A stretch of 64,000 nt of DNA, from assembly GCF_006385875.1 (NCBI RefSeq), contig NZ_VFSU01000028.1:1-64000 (forward strand), read 5' to 3'. A model generated the notes under the pieces. It made no database searches. It was not told the origin of the DNA and saw only the letters and a program-made list of their open reading frames with translations. The first letter of the stretch is position 1; the number at the start of each line of letters is the position of its first letter. The translations under genes and the position numbers were made by a program. The stretch comes from Sandaracinobacter neustonicus. GTDB taxonomy: Bacteria; Pseudomonadota; Alphaproteobacteria; Sphingomonadales; Sphingomonadaceae. Below, one piece after another: positions 1 through 9,105 of this stretch.

Positions 1-40
1 CCACCCACAAACCCACCGCCGCCCCAACCCACTCTCCAAC

Positions 41-317
41 CCGCTCAGGCTGAGCTTGTCGAAGCCCCCGAAGCAAAAGCGCAACGGCTAAGCTCGCAGT
101 CATGCCACATGGGGCTTCGACAAGCTCAGCCTGAGCGGGGGGAGGGGTAATGGGAGACTGCCCCAAAGCGCCGCAGGCAATAACTTCCAACCTAGCGCCA
201 AGCGGATAGCCCCCACCCCAACCCCTCCCCTACAGGGGAGGGGCTCAGAAAAAGTTCGGGGGTGCAGGGGCGTCACGCCCCTGCCGGGTGGTGGGCAGAG
301 CCCGCCCCGCCGGAGGC
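41..317 (+). repeat. Composite intergenic repeat, copy 1 (left part replaced)
   Basis: This 0.3-kb gene-free stretch holds repeat modules only. A 26-bp inverted pair lies at 41-66 and 113-138, with arms beginning CCGCTCAGGCTGAGC and a 46-nt spacer. It is followed by a segment with CGCCGCAGGCAATAA near 170, a GC-rich palindrome at about 200-242 (CCCCTCCCC/GGGGAGGGG), a hairpin at 265-283 with stem GGGGCG/CGCCCC, and the terminal CCGCCGGAGGC ending at 317. The same modules recur in the same order in seven other intergenic regions of this window. The adjacent amidohydrolase gene ends at 344. Confidence 0.8.
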
Positions 318-343
318 CTCAACTTCTCAGCTCAACCCACAGC

Positions 344-2014
344 TCACACACATTTCCCAAACCCCGGGCCCTTCACGAACCGCCCCGGCTTGGCACCGGT
401 ATGTTCGCCGTCTTTCAGCACCTGCACGCCGTTCACCCACACATGGTTCACGCCGGTGGAATATTGCTTCGGCTTCTGGAAGGTGGCGTGGTCTTGGATG
501 GTGGCCGGGTCGAACACCACCACGTCGGCGAACATGCCGGGTTTCAGCGTGCCGCGATCACTGATTTTCAGTTGCTTGGCGGGCAGGCCGGACAGGCGGT
601 GGATGGCGCTTTCCAGCGTGTCGACCTTTCGGTCGCGCACATAATAGCCAAGGAACCGCGCGACATTGCCATAGGCGCGCGGGTGGTCCGAATTTTCAAG
701 GAACACACCTTCGATGGCGGGCGCGCCCGCGTCTGAGCCGATGGTGACCCATGGCAGCCCGGCGAAGCGTTCCACATTTTTCGGGGAGATCATGAAATAG
801 GCGGTGCCGACCCGGCTTTCATCCTCGATCACAAGGTCGATGATGGTGTCTTCCGGGCTGGTGCCGCGCATCGCGGCCACTTCAGCCAGCGTCTTGCCCA
901 CAAGGTGGCGCAGCTTCGGGTTGCGGAAATCCACCAGCAGCAGCTTGGAGGCGTCTCCGGCCTGTTGATAGAGGCTTTCCCAGCCCACGGCGGGCGCGCG
1001 CATTTCGGCGAGCACGCGCTTGCGGATTTCCGGGTCTTTCAGCCGCTTCACCCAGGCTTCGTCGCCGCCCGCCTGCACCCATGTGGGCATGGAGGCGTCG
1101 AGGCCGGTGGCTCCCGCTTCGTAGAGATACATGTCGGCGCGGATATCCAGCCCCTGCGCCTTCGCGTCGGCGATCTGCTTCAGGATGGCGTCAGCCTTGC
1201 CCCAATTGTCTTTGCCGGAGATTTTCAGGTGATAGATTTCGGCGGGAGCGCCGCTTTCGCGGGCGATGGTGATCAGCTCGTCGATGGCGGCTTCGATCCC
1301 CGGCCCTTCGGAGCGCATATGGCTAATATAGCTGCCGCCGCACTTGCCGGCCGCCTTCATCAGCGCGATCAGTTCGGGGGTTTCGGCATAGCTGGCGGGC
1401 GCATAGATCAGGCTGGAGCCGACCCCCATCGCCCCTTCGTTCATCGCTTGCGTTACCAGCTTCTGCATCCGCACCAGCTGCTCGGGCGTCGGGTCCACAT
1501 CATCCGCGCCCAGTTCGTGGATGCGCACCGTGGTCGCGCCCACATAGCTGGCGACGTTGGGGGACACGCCTTTGGTTTCCAGATGTGTCAGATACTCGCC
1601 CAGCGTTGTCCACGGCACATCGAACTTCAGGGTGGATTGACTGCGGATCATCTCGTCGCGCATGGCCGGGGTCAGCGGGCCCATGGTCCAGCCTTCGCCC
1701 ATCACTTCCAGCGTGACACCCTGCTTCAGGTCAGACATGCCGCGCCCGTCCACCAGCAGGCTCTGTGTCGCCCAGCTCAGCATGTTCACAAAGCCCGGCG
1801 CGATGGCCTGCCCCTTCGCATCCACCGTGCGCTTGGCGGCGGGGGCCTTGCCCTTGCCGGTGGCGGCGATCCTGTCGCCGTCGATCGCCACCCAGCCCTT
1901 GAAGCCCGGCGCGCCGGTGCCATCGAACACCATGCCGTTCTGGATCACCAGATCATGGGCGGCCATCGCCGGGGTTGCAGCCAGAACCGTCGCCAGAAGG
2001 AAGATCGCGCGCAT
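344..2014 (-). CDS. Secreted amidohydrolase, D-aminoacylase-like
   Basis: The product has 556 residues and resembles N-acyl-D-amino-acid deacylases and related metal-dependent amidohydrolases. The chosen start gives a clear signal peptide (residues 1-18, MRAIFLLATVL..AMA) and has AAGGGG just upstream; a start 15 codons earlier would bury the signal. After the N-terminal beta domain, where the family normally has PGF-D-x-H-x-H, this protein reads PGFVNMLSW (73-81), so the usual His-x-His metal ligands are missing. Later His and Asp candidates remain in YISHMRSEG, EIYHLKISGK and TIGSDAGAP. It probably acts in the periplasm on acylated amino acids or peptides, but the substrate is unknown. It may belong to a distinct subfamily with an altered metal centre. 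Confidence 0.8.
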   Translation of the reverse strand: MRAIFLLATVLAATPAMAAHDLVIQNGMVFDGTGAPGFKGWVAIDGDRIAATGKGKAPAAKRTVDAKGQAIAPGFVNMLSWATQSLLVDGRGMSDLKQGVTLEVMGEGWTMGPLTPAMRDEMIRSQSTLKFDVPWTTLGEYLTHLETKGVSPNVASYVGATTVRIHELGADDVDPTPEQLVRMQKLVTQAMNEGAMGVGSSLIYAPASYAETPELIALMKAAGKCGGSYISHMRSEGPGIEAAIDELITIARESGAPAEIYHLKISGKDNWGKADAILKQIADAKAQGLDIRADMYLYEAGATGLDASMPTWVQAGGDEAWVKRLKDPEIRKRVLAEMRAPAVGWESLYQQAGDASKLLLVDFRNPKLRHLVGKTLAEVAAMRGTSPEDTIIDLVIEDESRVGTAYFMISPKNVERFAGLPWVTIGSDAGAPAIEGVFLENSDHPRAYGNVARFLGYYVRDRKVDTLESAIHRLSGLPAKQLKISDRGTLKPGMFADVVVFDPATIQDHATFQKPKQYSTGVNHVWVNGVQVLKDGEHTGAKPGRFVKGPGFGKCV

Positions 2015-2086
2015 CGTCACCCCTTTTTGCCAATTTTCAGATTGGGCAAATCGTGGCACGATCAGGATCGTTGCACAAGCGGCAGT

Positions 2087-2899
2087 TCAATCCCACAGTC
2101 GCAGGATCAGGCTCTGGCTCGCGGTGGCGATCAGTTCGCCAGTCTGCGCGAAGATATGCATGCGGCCATGCGCGAAACCGTTCGCCACGCCGTGAATCTG
2201 CACGTCGCACAGCAGCCAGTCGGTTTCCACCATGCGGTGAAAGCGGATGGAATTGTCGAGGCTGTTGCCGCCCGCGTCGCGGCCTAAAGACGGCCCCACG
2301 CCGGATGGCACATAATCCGCCACCATGCACACGAACGCGGTATCGATGGGTTGCCCGGCGGGAAAAAGGGCGGGGTTGGGGCGCGCCCACAGGATCGTGT
2401 GGCCATCCGGCGCGAGGCCGCCGCCGCTTCGGGGGCCGTGCATCGCGCCATGGGCGATGCGGAAATCGAGGCGGCCGTGGATATCGTCCGGGTGGCGGCC
2501 ACTCCACAGCTGGCGCGGCGGGCAGTCCTCCGGCGGGGCCACGCGCGGGGCCAGAGTCCATTGCCCGCGCTCGGGCAGGTCGCGGCGGCCCAGCGCCGAA
2601 ATCACCGTCAGCACCTCGCGCCCGCCGGTCGTCGCGGTCACCCGCGCTTGGCTCACCTGATTGCCGCGCACCCGCTCGTCCACGCGGAAGGTCACCGTTT
2701 CGCCGGGGCGGGCATAGCTTTCATATTGCGCGGTTGCCCAGACGGCCGGGCGGCCCGTCACCTGCTCCAGCGCCGTCAGCCCGGCACCCAGCCCCACGCC
2801 GCCGAACATGAACAGCCGATCCGCCGGGCCGACGGAAATGGGCGGGGTCACCTCCAGTTCGAAGGCGGTGTCGGAAACGGGCTTCAGATCAATCCACAT
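2087..2899 (-). CDS. Acyl-CoA thioesterase-like double hotdog protein
   Basis: The product has 270 residues. The layout matches TesB-type thioesterases: an N-terminal hotdog half (GGVGLGAGLTALEQVTGRP, then QYESYARPGE) and a C-terminal half with SLDNSIRFHRM followed by DWLLCDVQIHGVANGFAHGR, close to the SLDHSIWFH and WLLY-GFARG patterns of TesB-like enzymes. It would hydrolyse acyl-CoA esters in the cytoplasm. The substrate cannot be read from the sequence. It lies between the amidohydrolase and the RNA methyltransferase on the same strand, with gaps of 72 and 44 bp, so they may be co-transcribed. No signal peptide or membrane segment is visible. Confidence 0.75.
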   Translation of the reverse strand: MWIDLKPVSDTAFELEVTPPISVGPADRLFMFGGVGLGAGLTALEQVTGRPAVWATAQYESYARPGETVTFRVDERVRGNQVSQARVTATTGGREVLTVISALGRRDLPERGQWTLAPRVAPPEDCPPRQLWSGRHPDDIHGRLDFRIAHGAMHGPRSGGGLAPDGHTILWARPNPALFPAGQPIDTAFVCMVADYVPSGVGPSLGRDAGGNSLDNSIRFHRMVETDWLLCDVQIHGVANGFAHGRMHIFAQTGELIATASQSLILRLWD

Positions 2900-2943
2900 A
2901 AGGCTGGATTAGCGCGCGACGGCCGCCCGCGCACCCCGGCGCT

Positions 2944-3744
2944 TCAGCCAGCCTCCTGCGCGTAAAGCGCTTCATATAACAACAGTGTGCCCGCCATCGC
3001 CACGTTCAAACTGTCCGCCTTGCCGCGCATCGGCATGATCACCAGCTGATCGCATTCGGCCATCAGCGCCTCTGGCAGGCCCTGCGCCTCGTTGCCCACC
3101 AGCAGCAGGGCGGGCGGCGCATAGCTGGCGGCGCGGTAATCCATCGCGCGCGGGTCCAGCGCTGCCCCCGTCAGCACCGCGCCATGCTTCGCCTTCCACG
3201 CCAGCAGTTCGGCGGTGGAGGCGGTCACGCAGGGCACGGTGAAAAAGGCTCCCATGCTGGCGCGCACGGCCTCCACGCTGGTCGGGTCGGCGCTGTCGTC
3301 CAGCAGGATCAGCGCGCCCGCGCCGGTGGCATCGCAGGCGCGCAGCAAGGTGCCCAGGTTGCCGGGATCGCGCAGCCGTTCCGCCACCAGCGTCCGTGGC
3401 CCCGGCACCAGATCGGCCAGCGCCAGCGTGCGCGGTTCATAAGCAGCGGCCACCGCCTGCGGATTGTCTTTGCCGGTAACACCAGAGAGCAGATCGGGCG
3501 TGGTTTCGATCACCTGCCCGCCACTGGATAAGGTGGCCTGCACCAGCCGCCGCACCAGCGGATGATCGCCCTTGCCCTCGGCAAAAACCAGCACCTTCGG
3601 GGTCCAGCCCGCATCCAGCGCCTCGGTGCAGATGCGCAGGCCCTCGGCCAGAAACAGCCCTTCGACGCGGCGGTATTTCTTCTCGCGCAGGCTGCGCAGC
3701 CGCTTCAGCGTGGCGTTGGAGGCAGAAGTGACGGTGGTGATCAT
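2944..3744 (-). CDS. TrmH/SpoU-family RNA 2'-O-methyltransferase
   Basis: The product has 266 residues. The N-terminal 100 or so (TSASNATLKRLRSLREKKYRR..LFLAEGLR) form the substrate-binding domain of the TrmH/RlmB type. The C-terminal SPOUT domain shows the three family motifs: RDPGNLGTLLRACDATG (motif 1), LVGNEAQGLP (motif 2) and IMPMRGKADSLNVAMA (motif 3). These form the knotted AdoMet site. It should methylate a ribose in rRNA or tRNA, but the exact nucleotide is not predictable. It runs on the same strand as, and 9 bp downstream of, the alkyladenine glycosylase gene, so the two are likely one transcript. Confidence 0.9.
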   Translation of the reverse strand: MITTVTSASNATLKRLRSLREKKYRRVEGLFLAEGLRICTEALDAGWTPKVLVFAEGKGDHPLVRRLVQATLSSGGQVIETTPDLLSGVTGKDNPQAVAAAYEPRTLALADLVPGPRTLVAERLRDPGNLGTLLRACDATGAGALILLDDSADPTSVEAVRASMGAFFTVPCVTASTAELLAWKAKHGAVLTGAALDPRAMDYRAASYAPPALLLVGNEAQGLPEALMAECDQLVIMPMRGKADSLNVAMAGTLLLYEALYAQEAG

Positions 3745-3753
3745 GCGCCGTGC

Positions 3754-4371
3754 TTAAAGCGGCGGCGCGTTATAGCAATGCCACAGGAACAGCGCCGCCG
3801 TGCCGCGATGCGGCCGCCAGCCCTCCGCCAGCGTGCGCAGCGCCTTTTCCGATGGCCGCTCGCCCGCCAGAAACAGCCGCCCGGCCTGCACCTGCACCGC
3901 CAGATCCCCGGCCGGAAACACGTCTCCGCGCCCCTCCGCGAACAGCAGGTAAATCTCCGCAGACCAGCGCCCCAGCCCCTTCACGGAGGAGAGCAGCCGG
4001 ATCGCCTCCTCGTCATCTTGCGGCAGCGCACCCAGCGGCAGGGAACCATCCAGCACATGCCCGGCAAGGCTGTGCACATAGCTGGCCTTCATCCGCGACA
4101 AGCCCGCCGCGCGAAGCTCCTCCGGGCTGGCCAGCAGCATCCGCGCGGGATCGTGCAGATCGCCCACCTGCGCTTCCAGCTTGCGCCAGATGCTGGCGGC
4201 GGCAGCGGTGGAGACCTGCTGGCTGACGATGGCGCGCAGCAGCGTTTCATAGCCCGGTTCACGGATTCGCGGCTCCGGCAGGCCGTGGCGCGATGCCGCA
4301 TCGGCAAAGCGCGAATCCTGCTTGCCCAGCGCGCTAACCGCCTCGGCGATCCTGTCTGCCGTCAATCCCAC
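3754..4371 (-). CDS. DNA-3-methyladenine glycosylase II (AlkA-like, HhH-GPD)
   Basis: The product has 205 residues and is a base-excision repair glycosylase of the HhH-GPD superfamily. LLRAIVSQQVSTAAAASI marks the first helices. The helix-hairpin-helix is VKGLGRWSAEIYLL, and the catalytic Asp follows in PAGDLAVQ. It lacks the N-terminal TBP-like domain of E. coli AlkA, as in many short bacterial homologues. Its role would be removal of alkylated purines from DNA in the cytoplasm. It lies just upstream of the TrmH-type gene on the same strand. No SOS or Ada-type operator is obvious upstream (4372-4466 is shared with the divergent ferredoxin gene). Confidence 0.88.
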   Translation of the reverse strand: MGLTADRIAEAVSALGKQDSRFADAASRHGLPEPRIREPGYETLLRAIVSQQVSTAAAASIWRKLEAQVGDLHDPARMLLASPEELRAAGLSRMKASYVHSLAGHVLDGSLPLGALPQDDEEAIRLLSSVKGLGRWSAEIYLLFAEGRGDVFPAGDLAVQVQAGRLFLAGERPSEKALRTLAEGWRPHRGTAALFLWHCYNAPPL

Positions 4372-4466
4372 AAAAGCCTCCCTGTTTCACATGTCTTGCG
4401 CATGCCGCCTCCCGCGCTAATAGGCACGCAGACCGTGGGGGTCACGGTCAAAACCGGAGCATCGGA

Positions 4467-4784
4467 ATGCCAACGCTGATTGTCGTGGACCGCAAGGGCA
4501 ATGAAAAGGCCGTCACCGGCGAGGCCGGACTGTCGGTGATGGAAGTCATCCGCGACAATGGCTTCGATGAACTGCTCGCGCTGTGCGGCGGCTCCTGCTC
4601 CTGCGCCACCTGCCATGTCTATGTCGACGCAGACTGGACCGCCAAAGTGGGCGGCCCGCACGAAGACGAGGCAGACCTGCTGGACAGCTCCGACCACCGC
4701 AACGACAGCTCGCGCCTGTCCTGCCAGATTCAGTTCAGCGACGAACTGGACGGCTTGAAGGTGGTGATCGCCCCCGAGGATTGA
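4467..4784 (+). CDS. 2Fe-2S ferredoxin
   Basis: The product has 105 residues and fits the adrenodoxin/putidaredoxin-type ferredoxins. The four cluster ligands are C40, C46 and C49 (CGGSCSCATC, pattern C-x5-C-x2-C) and C86 (RLSCQ). The acidic stretch HEDEADLLDSSDH between them is typical of this group and would contact a reductase or P450 partner. No P450 or ferredoxin reductase gene is nearby, so the partner is unknown. It is transcribed divergently from the glycosylase gene. Downstream is a composite intergenic repeat, with no gene until 5409. Confidence 0.93.
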   Translation: MPTLIVVDRKGNEKAVTGEAGLSVMEVIRDNGFDELLALCGGSCSCATCHVYVDADWTAKVGGPHEDEADLLDSSDHRNDSSRLSCQIQFSDELDGLKVVIAPED

Positions 4785-4856
4785 GGCTGGCGTCAGCGGG
4801 TTTCTCCTGATCGGTTCTGGTGGGTCGGAAAGCATGCCTCCGGCGGCGATTTTTTT

Positions 4857-5367
4857 GCCTCCGGCGGGCAGGGAAATGATTTCCCTGCACCCTCAAAATT
4901 TGTGTTGCGGTCCAACTCCAGCATCGTGGACGTGATCAGCTTCGATTGCCTGCGGCGCTACGCAAACTCTCTCTCCCCTCAAGGGGAGAGAGTTGGAGAG
5001 AGGGGAGCAACGCCGGGTCAAACACACCACCCTACTCACCCGCTCAGCCTGAGCTTGTCGAAGGCCTCCGAGCAAATCCACCGACCTCCCCACAACCAGA
5101 TGGTCACCCCGGACTTGATCCGGGGTCCAGCTGTTCTTCTGCGACGTTGGAGAAGAAAGCGAGGCCCCGGATCAAGTCCGGGGCGGCGCTTTGGAGAGCG
5201 CAGGACGCTCTCCAAAGCGCCGCAGGCAATAAACCCCCAGCCTCGCGCCCGGCGGATGGCCCCCACCCCAACCCCTCCCCTGCAGGGGAGGGGCTAAGAA
5301 AAGGTCCGGGGGTGCAGGGGCGTCACGCCCCTGCCGGGTGCCGGGCAGAGCCCGGCCCGCCGGAGGC
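4857..5367 (+). repeat. Composite intergenic repeat, copy 2 (full, 511 bp)
   Basis: The unit begins with GCCTCCGGCGGGC (4857-4869) and ends with its exact reverse complement (5355-5367). Inside, in order, are a hairpin around 4870-4888 (stem GGGAAA/TTTCCC), a TTCGATTGCCTGCGGCGC segment near 4940, a CTCTCCCC/GGGGAGAG palindrome near 4970-4990, CCGCTCAGCCTGAGC at 5040, a CCCCGGACTTGATCCGGGG palindrome at about 5107 with its inverse at about 5164, CGCCGCAGGCAATAA near 5218, the GC-rich palindrome at about 5264-5294, and a hairpin with stem GGGGCG/CGCCCC at about 5315-5333. No coding potential is apparent. It lies between convergent genes. Confidence 0.88.
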
Positions 5368-5408
5368 AACTCCAGCCCACGGGAAGCTAACCCCGCCATC
5401 CGCACCCA

Positions 5409-5777
5409 TCACCCCATCACAAACGCGTTCAGCTTGTTCCCATCCGGATCGCGGAAATACCCGGCGTAAAAGCTATCGCCGCGCGGCCCCGGGGGGCCTT
5501 CGCAGCTGCCGCCGTTCGCGAGCGCGATTTCGTGCAGTCGGTGCACCTGATCCTTGTCTTTCGCTTCTAGCGCCACCATCACGCCATTGCCCACGGTGGC
5601 GGCGTTGCCGTCGAAGGGTTTTGTCAGCCCGATTCCCGCGCCGCCGGCGGGTTTGCCCCATGCGATGAACCCATCATAATCCATCATGCGCGGCACGCCC
5701 ATTTCGGCGGCGATCGCGTCATAGAAAACCGCCGCCCGCTGAAGGTCGTTGGTGCCTAGCGTCACATATCCGATCAT
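5409..5777 (-). CDS. VOC-family (glyoxalase/bleomycin-resistance fold) protein
   Basis: The product has 122 residues and forms a single VOC module pair. MIGYVTLGTNDLQRAAVFYDAI is the first beta-alpha unit, and YFRDPDGNKLNAFV is the typical C-terminal strand with its metal-ligand-like region. The start at 5777 is preferred because GGGGAGA lies just upstream on this strand; earlier in-frame codons lack homology to the family. The function (lyase, dioxygenase or binding protein) cannot be assigned. A GTTC-N7-GTTC SOS-like box lies 26-40 bp upstream of the start codon. It is 55 bp downstream of mmcB on the same strand. Confidence 0.82.
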   Translation of the reverse strand: MIGYVTLGTNDLQRAAVFYDAIAAEMGVPRMMDYDGFIAWGKPAGGAGIGLTKPFDGNAATVGNGVMVALEAKDKDQVHRLHEIALANGGSCEGPPGPRGDSFYAGYFRDPDGNKLNAFVMG

Positions 5778-5802
5778 ACCGATTCTCCCCTGAAACTGAA
5801 TG

Positions 5803-5817
5803 GAACATAATGGGAAC
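5803..5817 (-). promoter_or_regulatory. Putative LexA (SOS) box upstream of the VOC gene
   Basis: On the minus strand the site reads GTTC, seven bases, GTTC, which is the LexA box known from alphaproteobacteria. It ends 26 bp before the VOC start codon at 5777, a position where a repressor would block transcription. Eight fixed bases occur by chance about twice per 64 kb on both strands, so the match alone is weak. Its intergenic position next to the DNA-repair gene mmcB adds some weight. Confidence 0.45.
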
Positions 5818-5832
5818 AATTCCGACTGTCCA

Positions 5833-6294
5833 TCAGCGTTTCCAGAACCCCTCAAACCCCGGATCCAGCCCTTTCAGCGCCCGCTCGGCTCCGGCGCGGG
5901 CAAAGGCCAACGTCACCGCCTTGCGCCGAGCGGGGGCCAGCTTCGCCTCGCAGGCCTCGCGCACCCACAGCGCCTCGTGCCGGTCCGCCACCAGCAGGCC
6001 GCAGGCGTCTGGCGCGAAGCGTTCATCTTCCAGATGCCCGGCAAGGTCGGCGGGCACCGCCCAGGCGAAGCGGTCGCAATAGTCCCGGTAATGGTGCCAT
6101 TTGCGGTCCCCCTTCAGGTCCGCGGCTGAGACTTTGATCTCCACGATCAGGATATCCCCCGTGCGGGAGATCGCCATGATGTCGGCGCGGTGCCCGTCCG
6201 CCAACGTCACCTCCGGCAGCGGAGACCAGCCTTGCAGCCACAGCAGCCGCGACGTACCGCGAACCACGTCCACGCTTGTGATCGGAGAGATCAA
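5833..6294 (-). CDS. mmcB: MmcB-family DNA repair protein
   Basis: The product has 153 residues and resembles the MmcB/COG5321 family, linked in Caulobacter to mitomycin C resistance. The nuclease-like core is visible: ADIMAISRTGDILIVEIKVSAADLKGDRKWHHYRDYCDRF, with D-x7-E-x-K spacing like PD-(D/E)xK folds. FAWAVPADL and DACGLLVAD follow. The start is a TTG at 6294 whose first base position coincides with the ATG of the divergent DJ-1 gene. GTG codons at 6273 and 6267 are alternatives but lack ribosome-binding sites. It would act on damaged DNA in the cytoplasm. There is no room for a separate promoter before the gene. Confidence 0.82.
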   Translation of the reverse strand: MISPITSVDVVRGTSRLLWLQGWSPLPEVTLADGHRADIMAISRTGDILIVEIKVSAADLKGDRKWHHYRDYCDRFAWAVPADLAGHLEDERFAPDACGLLVADRHEALWVREACEAKLAPARRKAVTLAFARAGAERALKGLDPGFEGFWKR

Positions 6295-6971
6295 TGCCGC
6301 AACCCTATCGCATCGGCTTCCTGCTGTGGCCCGGCCTTACACAGCTGGATATGACCGGCCCGGCGCAAGTGCTGTCGCGCATGCCCGGCGCGGAGTTGCA
6401 CTTCGCGTGGAAAACGCTTCAGCCCGTCCCCAGCGATTGCGGCCTGCCGCTTGTGCCCACGGTCACACTCGAAGATTGCCCTCCGCTGGATATGCTGTGC
6501 GTGCCCGGCGGCACCCCCTTCGTGCCGGTGATGCAGGACGCAGAGGTAATGGGCTGGCTGCGGAAGCAGGCGGCGACGGCAGACCTTGTCACCAGCGTCT
6601 GCACCGGATCGCTGATTCTTGCCGCCGCCGGGCTGCTGAAGGGCTATCGCGCGGGCTGCCATTGGGCCGCCGGGCACCAGCTGCCGCTGTTCGGCGCAGC
6701 GTTTGTGGCGGAGCGCGTAGTGGAAGATCGCAACCGCATCACCGCAGGCGGCGTCACCAGTGGCATCGATTTCGCCTTCCGCATCATCGAACGCAAGTTC
6801 GGCCGGGACATGGCAGAGGCGATCCAGCTGGCGCTGGAATATGATCCGCAGCCCATCGCCGCCGGAACGCCCGCGAAGGCCCGGCCGGAGATTCTGGCGC
6901 AGGTGAAGGCGCAGATGGCCGCCCGCAACGCGCAACGCGAAGCCGAGATCGAGAGGCTGGCACAAATTTGA
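6294..6971 (+). CDS. DJ-1/PfpI-family protein (isonitrile hydratase-like)
   Basis: The product has 225 residues. The nucleophile elbow is TSVCTGS with C103, the sequence style of isonitrile hydratases and the GATase1 half of GlxA-type regulators. LTQLDMTGPAQVL (15-27) supplies the conserved acidic residue. No helix-turn-helix domain follows, only a charged helical tail (KARPEILAQVKAQMAAR), so it is an enzyme or small-molecule hydrolase-like protein rather than an AraC-type regulator. GGAGA lies five bases before the ATG. It runs head to head with mmcB with a one-base overlap. Confidence 0.85.
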   Translation: MPQPYRIGFLLWPGLTQLDMTGPAQVLSRMPGAELHFAWKTLQPVPSDCGLPLVPTVTLEDCPPLDMLCVPGGTPFVPVMQDAEVMGWLRKQAATADLVTSVCTGSLILAAAGLLKGYRAGCHWAAGHQLPLFGAAFVAERVVEDRNRITAGGVTSGIDFAFRIIERKFGRDMAEAIQLALEYDPQPIAAGTPAKARPEILAQVKAQMAARNAQREAEIERLAQI

Positions 6972-6991
6972 ACCGCGAATCTTGCGCATGT

Positions 6992-7006
6992 GTTCATCTT
7001 ATGTTC
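6992..7006 (+). promoter_or_regulatory. GTTC-N7-GTTC SOS-like box upstream of ftsH
   Basis: GTTC, seven bases, GTTC matches the alphaproteobacterial LexA consensus. It lies 21 bp after the DJ-1 stop codon and 107 bp before the ftsH start at 7113, in the only gap that can hold the ftsH promoter. ftsH is usually a heat-shock gene, so SOS control would be unexpected and a chance match is possible. Confidence 0.35.
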
Positions 7007-7112
7007 CAATCGCGCCAAGGTCCATAGACGGAGCCAATGTGATCAATCGATTCATCCGAATTGCGCAGCCGCGCGGCGCACCCTACATTGCAGGCTCCAG
7101 GAAAGGGTCTTG

Positions 7113-9062
<1,950 letters not shown>

Positions 9063-9069
9063 TCGGATT

Positions 9070-9094
9070 GAGGGGGCCTTGCGGCCCCCTCTTT
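9070..9094 (+). terminator. Rho-independent terminator after ftsH
   Basis: A perfect 9-bp stem GAGGGGGCC / GGCCCCCTC with the 4-nt loop TTGC is followed by TTT. It begins 8 bases after the ftsH stop codon. Because the next gene (9106-9978) is convergent, the same hairpin may also stop transcription from that side. Confidence 0.85.
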
Positions 9095-9105
9095 CCCGTC
9101 TGGGG

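Noticed and set aside
4780-5410. The repeated palindromes as a CRISPR array
   Set aside because: The units differ from one another within a locus, there is no constant repeat-spacer period, and no cas gene lies in the window.
4946-5668. Open frames running through the composite repeats (also near 11.8 and 33.5 kb)
   Set aside because: They only translate palindromic modules, change frame between copies and end at random points; there is no conserved protein.
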